Assembly (NCBI RefSeq): GCF_038443385.1
Contig: NZ_CP151726.1
Span: 992,001 to 1,056,000 of the forward strand
DNA from: Stieleria varia
Lineage (GTDB): Bacteria > Planctomycetota > Planctomycetia > Pirellulales > Pirellulaceae
DNA: 64,000 nucleotides
Direction of reading: 5' to 3'
The position numbers and the translations under genes are program-made. A model generated the notes under the pieces. The model ran no database searches and was not told the origin of the DNA. It worked only from the letters and a program-made list of their open reading frames with translations. Below are positions 45,275 to 53,968 of the stretch, in pieces. Position 1 is the first letter of the stretch. Each line of letters starts with the position of its first letter.

Positions 45275-46200
45275 TTGAGTTTCACCCTCGGATCGATGAT
45301 CGAATACGAAATATCCACCAGCGTGTTCATCACAAACAACAGGACCGCGTAAGTCAGAATCATGCCCATCGCCAGCGTGTAGTCACGTTGCGTGGCCGCG
45401 TTGATGAAATGACTGCCCATGCCGGGCAGGGCAAAGATCATCTCCAGCACCAGCGAACCGGTCAGCACGCGTGCCGTGGCCGGTCCCAAATACGAGATCA
45501 CGGGCAGCAACGCACCCGGCAAGACATGCTTGCGAATCACGGTGAACTTCGGCAAACCCTTGGCGTATGCCGTTCTGACATGTTCTTTGCTCAATGTTTC
45601 CAACATGCCCGTCCGCGTCAGACGAGCGATGTAGGCTGCCACGGGCGCGCCCAAACACAACGCGGGCAACGCGATCTGACGCAGCGTGCCCCAACCGCCC
45701 GCCGGGAACAGCTGGATCCCGAAAACGAACAGCAGGATCGCCAGACTCGCCATCACAAAATTGGGGATCGCGATGCCCAGCACTGCGGCTCCCATCAACG
45801 CCCTGTCCGCGTAGGACTTGCGGTACACGGCCGAGATGACACCAGCCGTCACGCCCAAGATGATCGCAAAGACGAGGGCAAAGATCGCCAGCGAAGCCGA
45901 AACCGGAAAGCCTTCGGCAAGAACTTGATTGACGCTGTAATCCTCCAGTTTCAAACACCACCCCAAGTCAAACCGGGTGACGACACCGACGAGGTAGTCC
46001 CAATACTGTTGAATCGGCGGTGCGTCCAAGTTGTACCTCGCCCGCAGTTGCCGTTCGATCGCCGGCGGCACGTTGCGTTCTCCGCTGAACGGATTGCCCG
46101 GAACGCTACGCATCAACACGAACGAGACCGTGTAGATGATCCACAAGGTGAGGATCATCCACAGGAATCGTTTCAGCAGGTAGCTCAATAGGTCACGCAT
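45271..46200 (-). CDS. oppB: Oligopeptide ABC transporter permease (OppB type)
   Basis: 309 residues, six membrane segments. VLMRSVPGNPFSGERNVPPA and the EAA-like loop HVRTAYAKGLPKFTVIRKHV, LPGALLPVISYLGPATARVL, with YDTTLAMGMILTYAVLLFVM-type last helix (RDYTLAMGMILTYAVLLF) are typical of OppB/DppB. It forms the membrane channel with OppC. The ATG at 46200 lies 15 bp after oppA ends, and its end overlaps oppC (GTGA). Confidence 0.92.
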   Translation of the reverse strand: MRDLLSYLLKRFLWMILTLWIIYTVSFVLMRSVPGNPFSGERNVPPAIERQLRARYNLDAPPIQQYWDYLVGVVTRFDLGWCLKLEDYSVNQVLAEGFPVSASLAIFALVFAIILGVTAGVISAVYRKSYADRALMGAAVLGIAIPNFVMASLAILLFVFGIQLFPAGGWGTLRQIALPALCLGAPVAAYIARLTRTGMLETLSKEHVRTAYAKGLPKFTVIRKHVLPGALLPVISYLGPATARVLTGSLVLEMIFALPGMGSHFINAATQRDYTLAMGMILTYAVLLFVMNTLVDISYSIIDPRVKLK

Positions 46201-46215
46201 GTCGTGGGTGTTCCA

Positions 46216-48195
46216 TCACTTTGATTGGACATCATCCGCAAAATAGATCGCTTGCAGCGGATGCAGTTCTTGCAGTGTCGCACCGAAGCCTCGCACGTTG
46301 GGTTTGAGCAAGTGATTGGCGGTATAAAAGTAGATCGGGATCAAGGCCGCATCGTCGATCAGAATCTGTTCGGCCCGTTGCAGGATTTTGAGTCGTGCTT
46401 TGGGATTCTGCTCCACACCGGCTTGTCGGATCAAGCTGTCGTACTCAGCGTTGTCCCAGTTCAGGTTGCTCTGCGGGCTGTCGCTGGTCCACAGATCGAG
46501 GAATGTATTCGGATCGGGATAGTCGCCCACCCAACCGTAGCGTGCGATCGTGTATTCCTCTTGCTGAACGGTTTCGGTGAAGCTGCCCCACTCCATGTTC
46601 TTCAGCTCGATCTTGACGTTCAGGTTGTTTTGCCACTGCTGTTGAATGACTTCGGCGATCGGTCGATGGGTTTCGCTCGTGTTGTACAGCAAAGTGATCT
46701 TGGGAAAACCGCGTCCACCTGGGAAGCCTGCCTCGGCGAGCAACTCACGCGCTTTCTCGACGTCTTCGCCGAGTCCCTTGGCGCTTTCGTAACCCGCCAT
46801 ACCGGGCGGAACAACGGAAAATGCCGGTTGTTGGCCTGCTTTGGTGACTTGTTTGACGATCTGAGTGCGGTCGACGGCCATGCTGAGCGCTCTGCGAACG
46901 CGAACGTCGTTCAGCGGCGGCTTCGCGTGATTCATTTTATAAAAGTACACCGAGAGCTTGGGGCCACCAATGTAGTCCGGCCGCTTCATCAACTCTTCGA
47001 TGACCGCTGTTGGCGGATCGTAGATCCATTGCAGTTGCCCGGTCTCGTACATGTTCAACGCGGTGTTTTGGCTTTCCAGCGAGATGAAATCAACAGTTTC
47101 CAAAGCGATCGAATCGGCTGCGTGGTGATCCGAGTTTCGCTCGACTCGAACGCGATCACGAAGCCGGCGGAACTTCAACCGAAACGGTCCATTGGTGACG
47201 ATGTTCTCCGGTCGCGTCCACAACGGTGCGCCGTGCGTTTCGATACAACGCCGGTTGACGGGGAACAGCGGATAATAGGCGACGAGGTTCAGGAAATACG
47301 GAACGGCATTGTTCAGCCGAACCACAAACGTCAGATCGTCAACGGCTTGCGCGCCACCGATTTTGCCAAAGGCGACCATCACCGCATGAGTGCGTTCAAT
47401 GCTTTCGTCACTCGATGCCGCGGCCACGTCCACGCAAAACTTTCGCGACTGGGTCGGGCCGTCCCAGTCGACCGATCCGTCCGCGGATTCGTTGGCCACG
47501 TCGACGACATAAACCCACTGCTCCTGCCAGTCCAACTTTGCTTCTTCGCGTTGTTCGTCCGTCGCGTCTTTGGGCAAGGTGGGTTCGGCTGGCTTGATGA
47601 TCTCCCTCAGCGTTCCGTAGAGCATCGTGCCGCGAGGAAAATGCTGAACGTTGGCTTCGCTGGTCGGTGTTTCCTCCGGTCGATCCCACAATTCAACTTC
47701 TACTTGATCACCGATTTCTACGATCGCCTTGTGGTACTGCTGCGCGTACTGGACTTCGTTGATCAAGTAACCGTATTCGCAGGCAGTCGCCGGATGCAGC
47801 ATTCGTTGCCATGACCAAGCAAAGTCGTGAGCGGTTACCGGAGTACCATCCGTCCAACGGACGTCGTCACGCAAATGAAACGTGTAGGTTTTTCCGTCCT
47901 CGGAAATGTCGTAGGACTTCGCGATTGCCGGTTGTGGTGTCAACGGTTGAATGTTGGTTTCGGGATTGATTTCTCCCTCGGGTAACATCCGCAACAGGCC
48001 TTCGAAAATCTCGAAGATGATCCGGCTTTCGGGTTGGCCAGACGCTCGGTGAGGATCCAGCGTTTTAGGATCGGTACCGTTTTGCAGCGAAAAATCTGCC
48101 GGTGCAATGGCATCCATCCGCGCGGCCCAGATCACGGCCACGACGGCCAACAGACCGGCAAAAACGACAAATCCTCGGCGAATTTCGGGGGGCAC
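46216..48195 (-). CDS. oppA: Oligopeptide-binding protein (OppA type)
   Basis: 659 residues from GTG 48195, which has GAGGAT five bases upstream; a reading from 48249 adds 18 residues and starts at TTG. A membrane-anchor-like segment comes first (GFVVFAGLLAVVAVIWA). The SBP_bac_5 signature is seen: FSLQNGTDPKTLDPHRASGQ, YTFHLRDDVRWTDGTPVTAH, DFAWSWQRMLHPATACEYG, VRRALSMAVDRTQIVKQVTK and ARYGWVGDYPDPNTFLDLWT. An insert of about 100 residues (YVVDVANESADGSVDWDG region) is longer than in E. coli OppA. It delivers oligopeptides to OppBCDF. Confidence 0.93.
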   Translation of the reverse strand: MPPEIRRGFVVFAGLLAVVAVIWAARMDAIAPADFSLQNGTDPKTLDPHRASGQPESRIIFEIFEGLLRMLPEGEINPETNIQPLTPQPAIAKSYDISEDGKTYTFHLRDDVRWTDGTPVTAHDFAWSWQRMLHPATACEYGYLINEVQYAQQYHKAIVEIGDQVEVELWDRPEETPTSEANVQHFPRGTMLYGTLREIIKPAEPTLPKDATDEQREEAKLDWQEQWVYVVDVANESADGSVDWDGPTQSRKFCVDVAAASSDESIERTHAVMVAFGKIGGAQAVDDLTFVVRLNNAVPYFLNLVAYYPLFPVNRRCIETHGAPLWTRPENIVTNGPFRLKFRRLRDRVRVERNSDHHAADSIALETVDFISLESQNTALNMYETGQLQWIYDPPTAVIEELMKRPDYIGGPKLSVYFYKMNHAKPPLNDVRVRRALSMAVDRTQIVKQVTKAGQQPAFSVVPPGMAGYESAKGLGEDVEKARELLAEAGFPGGRGFPKITLLYNTSETHRPIAEVIQQQWQNNLNVKIELKNMEWGSFTETVQQEEYTIARYGWVGDYPDPNTFLDLWTSDSPQSNLNWDNAEYDSLIRQAGVEQNPKARLKILQRAEQILIDDAALIPIYFYTANHLLKPNVRGFGATLQELHPLQAIYFADDVQSK

Positions 48196-48200
48196 GCTGC

Positions 48201-48206
48201 ATCCTC
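48201..48206 (-). promoter_or_regulatory. Ribosome binding site of oppA
   Basis: GAGGAT on the minus strand, five bases before the GTG start; this supports the shorter oppA reading. Confidence 0.55.
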
Positions 48207-48367
48207 GCGATGAAACATTCAATCGATGTAACGATAGTGTACCCGCCAATCACGTTTTTAGGCGACAGCAACCCTGCGCGGTTTCGTCAGACGGTCGCAT
48301 CACAGGCGTGATTCGATTCCAATGCCTGTCATGACGGAAAGCCTGTGAACTCTTTTTTCTTGACGCC

Positions 48368-50311
48368 GTGACGCAAATCGACGAACTGAATTGCCCCTTT
48401 CGCCGCGAAATTCGCGGCGAAGGCGACGACGAGTATGCGACCTGCGATTTTCTGCATCGATTGACCGATGCGCCGAGAGAACTCTGCAACGTCCATCGTT
48501 CCGCGTGTGAGCTTTGCGTCCAGCACCCGCCGCTAAGTCCATCCGCCCTCAATCCGGTCCTGCCATCGCTGATTTTGGATGTCTGTGCCAACGCCTTTCC
48601 CGATGCCAGCCCGGATACAGTCGGAGGCGTGCTGCAGTCTTGGGCAAAATCAGCGGTCGCGACCGACGGAGTCGGCATGCTGGCGACGACCAACCACGGC
48701 TGCGATTGTGTGTTGATCTGCGAAGGTCAGCATGCCGAGTCGGACCTACGCATCGCCATCGACTCGGCACTGGCGCAAGAACGTGTGCAGGCCATCGTGC
48801 ACGTGATCGCCAACGGCGCCGATTCGTTCGCAGTTGCCGATGCCTTTCGCAATCGTCCCAACATCCGTGTTCATCGGCATCCGCAGCGAACGAGTGCTTG
48901 GCAATGTTTGCACGCGGTACTGGAACATCTGGAGACACAGTGGGTCGCGTTGCTGGTCCCCGGTCTGCAGAACATGGCGGATCGTCTTTGCCACGCGATC
49001 GACCAGATGGAGACCGAGGGCGGGGAAATCTTTGCCGCAGCGATTCGCCGCAGCACCGAAACCGGAATCGAGACCCTGGCGTCCACCGAAGACAATCCCC
49101 AATTGGGAACGCTGGTCATCCGTCGCGGAACACTCGCCGACCTCGGCGGCTGGCATCTTACCCGACCGATTCAACTCAGCCCCAAACCCGCCATCGTCGA
49201 AAAGGGGGCAGACGCGGGCAGTGCAGAACTTTGGAGCGTGGACACCAAGACGCTTCGAAAGCTCATGCCCCCTCCCTCGACGCAGCAGACTGCTGACTTC
49301 GTGAGCCGCAAGGCGCTAGCCGCGGGCAATGCACCTGACTTCGTGAGCCGCAAGGCGCTAGCCGCGGGCAATGCACCTGACTTAGTGAGCCGCAAGGCGC
49401 TAGCCGCGGGTAATGCACCGCTACCGGCCGATAGCGCCTTGCTGCTCACTATTGCAGGACATGCACAAGAAAAGAGTCCTGACCCCTTTTTTGCTGATGT
49501 GGTGCTGCCGTTTCGAAATGCATTGGATCAAGTCGCACAGTCGCTCGATGCGTTGCTCGCGCAAACCGGTGCGGACGTCGTCATCCACTTGGTGGACGAT
49601 TGGAGTAGCGATGATGTGAGTGGTTTGTTTGATCGTTATCGAGATCATCCAAACATTCGGTTCTATCGCAATCGCGAAAACCTCGGACCCTTTGCCTCGT
49701 TCAACAACATCGCTTTGCGTGCCGAGACGGGTTTCATTGCCGTGCAAGATGCCGACGACATCAGCTTGCCCCACAGGATCGCGAGAAGTGTTCAATTGCT
49801 CTTGCAAACCGGAGCGGACATGATTGGTTCTCGGTCAGAGTTGTTCGGCGAAGTCGACTTGGTGCCGTTGGTCGCACATGATTGCGAAACCGACCAGCAT
49901 GGCGTCACGCGTTACTATCGGAACTCACGCTATCCCAAACGACACCTGAGCGGATACTTTCTCGAAAACCCTACCTTGGTCATGCGTGTGGACACATTTC
50001 GATCGCTGGGCGGTTACGGCGATTTTGGCGGCGGACCACGGAACCGCACTGGAGTCGACACCGACTTTCAACTCCGCGCCCACTTCGCCCGCGCAGCGAT
50101 CACCGTCACTCGCGACGCCTTGGTCCGCTATCGAGTCCACGGTCAGTCGGCGACACAACACAGCGAATCGGGGTTTGGCAGCCAAGCCAATGCGGAGTCG
50201 CACGCTGAGGTGCGTCGACGTTTTGAGCGATATTGCACCGGCACCTTTGATCCGCGATGGTTCGGTGCGTTGGGCCAGCACGCCGGTTTGACCGAAAGAA
50301 TCGATCCATGA
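48368..50311 (+). CDS. Family 2 glycosyltransferase with Cys-rich N-terminal domain and in-frame repeat insertion
   Basis: 647 residues. Residues 1-75 hold a putative metal-binding element (Cys 9, 26, 40, 47, 50). About 75-300 is a degenerate GT2-like region (VLICEGQHAESDLRIAIDSA). From 310 to 351 three 14-residue repeats FVSRKALAAGNAPD interrupt the protein. The C-terminal part is a clear GT-A domain: DVVLPFRNALDQVAQSLDAL, IHLVDDWSSDDVSGLFDRYR, AVQDADDISLPHRIARSVQL (DxD-like ADD). GTG start. Its stop overlaps the next gene (ATGA). The polymer or glycan it builds is unknown. Confidence 0.85.
   Translation: MTQIDELNCPFRREIRGEGDDEYATCDFLHRLTDAPRELCNVHRSACELCVQHPPLSPSALNPVLPSLILDVCANAFPDASPDTVGGVLQSWAKSAVATDGVGMLATTNHGCDCVLICEGQHAESDLRIAIDSALAQERVQAIVHVIANGADSFAVADAFRNRPNIRVHRHPQRTSAWQCLHAVLEHLETQWVALLVPGLQNMADRLCHAIDQMETEGGEIFAAAIRRSTETGIETLASTEDNPQLGTLVIRRGTLADLGGWHLTRPIQLSPKPAIVEKGADAGSAELWSVDTKTLRKLMPPPSTQQTADFVSRKALAAGNAPDFVSRKALAAGNAPDLVSRKALAAGNAPLPADSALLLTIAGHAQEKSPDPFFADVVLPFRNALDQVAQSLDALLAQTGADVVIHLVDDWSSDDVSGLFDRYRDHPNIRFYRNRENLGPFASFNNIALRAETGFIAVQDADDISLPHRIARSVQLLLQTGADMIGSRSELFGEVDLVPLVAHDCETDQHGVTRYYRNSRYPKRHLSGYFLENPTLVMRVDTFRSLGGYGDFGGGPRNRTGVDTDFQLRAHFARAAITVTRDALVRYRVHGQSATQHSESGFGSQANAESHAEVRRRFERYCTGTFDPRWFGALGQHAGLTERIDP
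49295..49448 (+). repeat. Family F: three direct copies of a 42-bp REP-like unit plus an inverted arm, inside a gene
   Basis: Units start at 49295, 49337 and 49379, each 42 bp with the core GTGAGCCGCAAGGCGCTAGC. The reverse-complement-like TAGCGCCTTGCTGCTCAC at about 49431-49448 forms the closing arm. The length 42 is a multiple of three, so the host gene stays in frame. The family F variant at 26185 shows the element exists elsewhere. Directly after, AAGAGTCCTGACCCCTTTTT at about 49474-49493 may be a flank of the same element. Confidence 0.85.
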
Positions 50312-51408
50312 AACGAACTTACATCGATTGCCCTTATCGACAAATCCTCACAGAGCAGAATCAGCCAGCGCGATGCGACCTACTGGTGCATCTTTCCGGC
50401 ATCCAAGACTCCAACTCGGCATTGGCAACCGTCGATATCGACGTCTGCACCGCGTGCTGCGATTCATTTTCGCCGACGCCAGATGATTGGAACCCCGTTA
50501 TCGCTTCGATGATGCACGCGATCGGGCAACAGATCATGGATGCCGGTGGTGTGGCCGGTTGCCCGGTCGAAAAGGCAACCGAGTTGTGCGAAACCGCGAT
50601 CAGCCATCTGCCGGTCGTGTTGCCCGACGAAGACGACTGCGTGGACGACGCTCAGCACATCGCACCACCGCGAGAAATCCGACTGGAACAATGGCAGGAA
50701 ATTCTGCCGATCCCGCCCAGCAAACACGGAAAGCTCACACGCTGGGCTGTCGGAGTCACCACGGCACCGCGACGACAGTGCACACTGACGCCTTGCTTGG
50801 AAAGTTTGATCGCCAGTGGCTGGAGCGAGCCGCACTTGTTCGTCGACGGGCCGGTCGAAATCGACGATGCATTCGCATCCTTACAGCGTACCTGTCGACC
50901 CGAACCGATGGGTGCATGGCCCGCATGGTGCGCAGCACTACGAACGTTGTTGACGCAGTACACCGATGCCGATGCGCTGATGATCGTTCAAGACGACGCG
51001 ATGTTTCCGCAAACGGAGTCGACGAAAACGTACGTGGAATCAATGCTTTGGCCGGGCGACCGCGACAGCATCGTCTCGCTGTACACCTCGACCGACGACA
51101 TGCTGAACGAGAACGCTTGGCGACCATTGCCCCGTGTATGGGTCTACGGTGCGGTGGCGATGATCTTTACGCCCGATCAGGCGAGAGACCTGTTGGAGTG
51201 TGAGTCACGAGGGCTTTTGAACATCATCAACGGGACCGCCGGAATCGACACGCGGATCGGGCACTGGGCAGATCAACGCGGGATCGAAGTTTGGCATCCC
51301 TCCCCGAGTTTGGTCCAACACATCGGCCAAGTGAGCAGTGTGTGGAAACGCTCACGAGCCGTCGGCTTACGTCGCGCCAGTCGATTCATCGTTGATGAGA
51401 TTGAGTGA
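50308..51408 (+). CDS. Glycosyltransferase-like protein sharing the Cys-rich N-terminal domain
   Basis: 366 residues from the ATG overlapping the previous stop (ATGA). The N-terminus has IDCPYRQILTE, CDLLVHLSG and C47/C50/C51 with NPVIASMM, aligning to the first 75 residues of the upstream GT2 protein. The rest (WAVGVTTAPRRQCTLTPCLE, HLFVDGPVEIDDAF, ADALMIVQDDAMFPQTEST, PRVWVYGAVAMIFTPDQARD) looks like a GT-A fold of the GT25/glyco-transf type with a QDD motif for the metal. No exact family recognised. Likely acts with the upstream enzyme in the same glycan pathway. Confidence 0.75.
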   Translation: MKRTYIDCPYRQILTEQNQPARCDLLVHLSGIQDSNSALATVDIDVCTACCDSFSPTPDDWNPVIASMMHAIGQQIMDAGGVAGCPVEKATELCETAISHLPVVLPDEDDCVDDAQHIAPPREIRLEQWQEILPIPPSKHGKLTRWAVGVTTAPRRQCTLTPCLESLIASGWSEPHLFVDGPVEIDDAFASLQRTCRPEPMGAWPAWCAALRTLLTQYTDADALMIVQDDAMFPQTESTKTYVESMLWPGDRDSIVSLYTSTDDMLNENAWRPLPRVWVYGAVAMIFTPDQARDLLECESRGLLNIINGTAGIDTRIGHWADQRGIEVWHPSPSLVQHIGQVSSVWKRSRAVGLRRASRFIVDEIE

Positions 51409-51439
51409 AGTGCGACGCGTAAGGATCGACGATCCATTT

Positions 51440-51510
51440 GCTGGCGCATCTGGTAGTGGGATTCGCCAGAATTCCTTTCGCACAGGATTTCTTGCGAAAT
51501 CCACTACGCC
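51440..51510 (+). repeat. Family C palindromic repeat, copy 3
   Basis: Left arm CTGGCGCATCTGGTAGTGGG then ATTCGCCAGAATTCC; right arm TGCGAAATCCACTACGCCA. The arms can pair over the central region. Confidence 0.75.
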
Positions 51511-51532
51511 ACCTGTTGATGACGCGAACGCT

Positions 51533-51558
51533 CGTTCCCAGGCTCACGCCTGGGAACG
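51533..51558. repeat. Family D palindrome, copy 1
   Basis: GTTCCCAGGCTCACGCCTGG then GAAC: ten-base arms (GTTCCCAGGC/GCCTGGGAAC) around TCAC. It is followed by a GGAGGCTCTGCCTC-type palindrome. Hairpin-forming on both strands. Confidence 0.75.
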
Positions 51559-51646
51559 CACTGCCATGGAGGCTCTGCCTCGCGAAAATCAGCGTAGTCT
51601 GGAAATTGTCATTAGATCGGCAGGCAGGAGCCTGCTAATCATTGGG

Positions 51647-51671
51647 TTCCCAGGCAGGAGCCTGGGAACCA
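51647..51671. repeat. Family D palindrome, copy 2
   Basis: GGTTCCCAGGC then AGGA then GCCTGGGAACC: eleven-base arms around a 4-base spacer. Same arm sequence as copy 1, with a longer match. Confidence 0.75.
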
Positions 51672-51709
51672 GTGGTGCCAGTGGTGGCGATCAGCGAGAC
51701 GCAGTCGTA

Positions 51710-51734
51710 TTTCCGGCGAAATCCGCTACGCCAA
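51710..51734. repeat. Family C-like right arm
   Basis: ATTTCCGGCGAAATCCGCTA then CGCCA resembles the right arm of family C copies (GCGAAATCCACTACGCC). Confidence 0.5.
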
Positions 51735-51738
51735 TCAG

Positions 51739-53928
51739 CTACTCGTCGGTAGCCATTTGCAGCCGAACCTCGTGACAAGTCAGTACGATGCGTAGTGTTT
51801 CAAAGTCGACGTTGCCCTCCAATCGATCAAACAATGGTCTCAAGCGGCCTTCGTCTTCGGCACTTATGTTCTCCTCAACCAACGCCGCCGTCTTGGGATC
51901 CACCCACTGCGTCGGATCCGTGATCTTTTCGCTGCGTATGTAATCTTGCAGATAGCCCGCGACGGTTGAAACGGCACGCCCGAGTTTCTGCGCGACCGCT
52001 TCGACTGTCTCTCCTTGACGAAACAGCGGGAATGCAGCGACCGCGTTGGGCTTAGGGACCGCTGGCATTGTGCGAACCATCGGTGTCGATGACGGGATCG
52101 TGTGCACGTCCATCGCCAAACCGTTTTTCTCGCAATGTTTGGCGATCGCTTCAACAAACGCTTCACCAAAATCAGCCAGCTTGCGTTCCCCGACGCCTTT
52201 GATCTGCCCAAATGCGTTCGGCGAAGACGGACGCACACGGGCCAGTTCTCGCAAGGTCGCGTCGCCGAAGACGATGTAGGCCGGCACGTTGGACTTGGCG
52301 GCCATCGTGGATCGCAGTTGACGCAAGGCTTCGAACAAGTCTCGATCCACACCGTCCCATGAATCGACTGAGGGTTGCGACCTGCTCCTGCTGCGGGGGG
52401 CATCCGCGACAGTCAATTGCGGCTTGACCTGCCCCTTGATCAATTGCCAGCCCGAGTCGGTGAGCGACAGCGTTTGGTACTCGCCGGTTCGCTGCAAGTA
52501 TCCTTGGCCGATCAATTGCTCGATCCAGGTGCGAACGGCTTGCTGACCGGCGTCGGTCAACAACCCGTAGGTGCTCAAACTGTCGTGCCCCAGTTCCAAG
52601 ACGCGTTTGTCCCCGGAGCCGACGAGCACCTTGGCCGTGTGCGCGGCGCCGAAGCGTTCTTTCAAGCGAACGACACAGGACAAAATCTTTTGCCCCAACA
52701 CGATCGGATCGTCGACCAAATCAATCTCATCCAAGCAAACATCGCAGGCACGGCAGTTGTCGGACTCGTATTGCTGGCCAAAGTACTCCACGATCGCTTT
52801 GTGTCGACAGGAGGGTGCGGAGCAGAGATCGAACATTGCGTCGAGCGACTTGGCGGCCGCCTCATAGGACTGCGGTTCGCCCGACATGATCTTTTTCCAA
52901 GTGACGACGTCGCCACCAGAGTAGATCAACACACACTCGGACTCCAGTCCGTCACGGCCCGCACGACCGCTTTCTTGTTGGTAGTGCTCAATCGACTTTG
53001 GCATGCCGGCGTGAATGACGAAGCGTACGTTGGACTTGTCGATCCCCATGCCGAATGCGACCGTGGCAACGATCACGTCACACCGTTCCTGAATGAAGGC
53101 TTCCTGATTCGCCTCGCGATCCCCGTCCGACATCCCGGCGTGATACGGCAGCGAGGTGACGCCCAGTTGATTCAAGCACAACGACGTACGTTCGACTTCC
53201 TTGCGACTGATGCAATAGACGATCCCTGATTCGTTTCGATGACGTTCGATCACGTCGACGATCTGCTGCATCCGATTGTTGGACCTCAGCATGCGATAGC
53301 TGAGATTGGGGCGATCGAAACTGCCGACCAAGAACTCAGGCTGTTGCAAACCCAACTGAGTGGCGATGTCACGGCGAACGGGCTCCGATGCCGTGGCGGT
53401 CATGGCGTGGACGGCGATTCCGGGGAACCGCTGCTTCAAAATACGCAGTCCACGGTACTCCGGTCGAAAGTCGTGACCCCAATTGCTGATGCAGTGTGCT
53501 TCGTCGATCGCGACAAACGAGACGTTTTGCTCGGCCAAAAAATCCAACGTGCGTGGCGCGAGCAAACGCTCAGGTGCGACATACAGCAGCTTCAGTTCGC
53601 CCGAACGAATCTGATCGGCCACCGCTCGCTTTTCGTTGGGGCCTTGCGTGCTGTTGATGAACGCCGCCGCGACGCCACACGATCTCAACGCGTCGACTTG
53701 GTCCTTCATCAGCGAAATCAGTGGCGAGACCACTACTGCCAGCCCGTCCATGCACAACGCGGGCACTTGGAAACAAATCGATTTTCCGCCCCCGGTCGGC
53801 AAGACGGTCAGGCTGTCGCGTCGGTCCAACACACACTGGACGGATTCTTTCTGGAGCGGGCGAAAGGAGTCGTAGCCCCAAACGCGTTTCAGCACGTCGT
53901 GTGCACCGTCGATTCGTTGCATCGTCAT
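51739..53928 (-). CDS. recQ: ATP-dependent DNA helicase RecQ
   Basis: 729 residues. Helicase motifs: FRPLQKESV (motif 0), VLPTGGGKS 42-50 (Walker A), DEAH at 142-145, MTATAS (motif III), SFDRPNLSYR, VYCISRKEVE and QESGRAGRDG (motif VI). A RecQ-C zinc site follows (CSAPSCRHKA..CRACDVC). After the winged helix comes an HRDC domain (VDRDLFEALRQLRSTMAAKS) and a C-terminal HTH_40-like domain (FPLFRQGETVEAVAQKLGRA, VSTVAGYLQDYI) common in RecQ of this type. It unwinds DNA 3' to 5' in recombination and repair. It lies 40 bp downstream of the HerA-like gene on the same strand. Confidence 0.95.
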   Translation of the reverse strand: MTMQRIDGAHDVLKRVWGYDSFRPLQKESVQCVLDRRDSLTVLPTGGGKSICFQVPALCMDGLAVVVSPLISLMKDQVDALRSCGVAAAFINSTQGPNEKRAVADQIRSGELKLLYVAPERLLAPRTLDFLAEQNVSFVAIDEAHCISNWGHDFRPEYRGLRILKQRFPGIAVHAMTATASEPVRRDIATQLGLQQPEFLVGSFDRPNLSYRMLRSNNRMQQIVDVIERHRNESGIVYCISRKEVERTSLCLNQLGVTSLPYHAGMSDGDREANQEAFIQERCDVIVATVAFGMGIDKSNVRFVIHAGMPKSIEHYQQESGRAGRDGLESECVLIYSGGDVVTWKKIMSGEPQSYEAAAKSLDAMFDLCSAPSCRHKAIVEYFGQQYESDNCRACDVCLDEIDLVDDPIVLGQKILSCVVRLKERFGAAHTAKVLVGSGDKRVLELGHDSLSTYGLLTDAGQQAVRTWIEQLIGQGYLQRTGEYQTLSLTDSGWQLIKGQVKPQLTVADAPRSRSRSQPSVDSWDGVDRDLFEALRQLRSTMAAKSNVPAYIVFGDATLRELARVRPSSPNAFGQIKGVGERKLADFGEAFVEAIAKHCEKNGLAMDVHTIPSSTPMVRTMPAVPKPNAVAAFPLFRQGETVEAVAQKLGRAVSTVAGYLQDYIRSEKITDPTQWVDPKTAALVEENISAEDEGRLRPLFDRLEGNVDFETLRIVLTCHEVRLQMATDE

Positions 53929-53968
53929 CTGAACTTCACACTGCTGGAAAGGATTATTGGAAAAGGTG

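Larger units (their letters stand above)
51409..51738. other. 330-bp gap: nest of three repeat families
   Basis: Contains family C copy 3, two family D palindromes and a family C-like right arm. No gene. It separates convergent genes (glycosyltransferase-like on plus, recQ on minus), a common place for such elements. Confidence 0.7.

Noticed and set aside
45145..46191. 348-codon plus-strand frame opposite oppB/oppC
   Set aside because: Arg/Gln/His-rich shadow with no family features.
46225..47814. Long plus-strand open frame (529 codons) opposite oppA
   Set aside because: It lies wholly inside a clear oppA gene on the other strand; its protein has no domain sense. High GC makes such shadows common.
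49295..49420. Three regular 42-bp repeats as a possible CRISPR array
   Set aside because: No spacers: the units are contiguous, in frame with a gene, and closed by an inverted arm as in REP elements.
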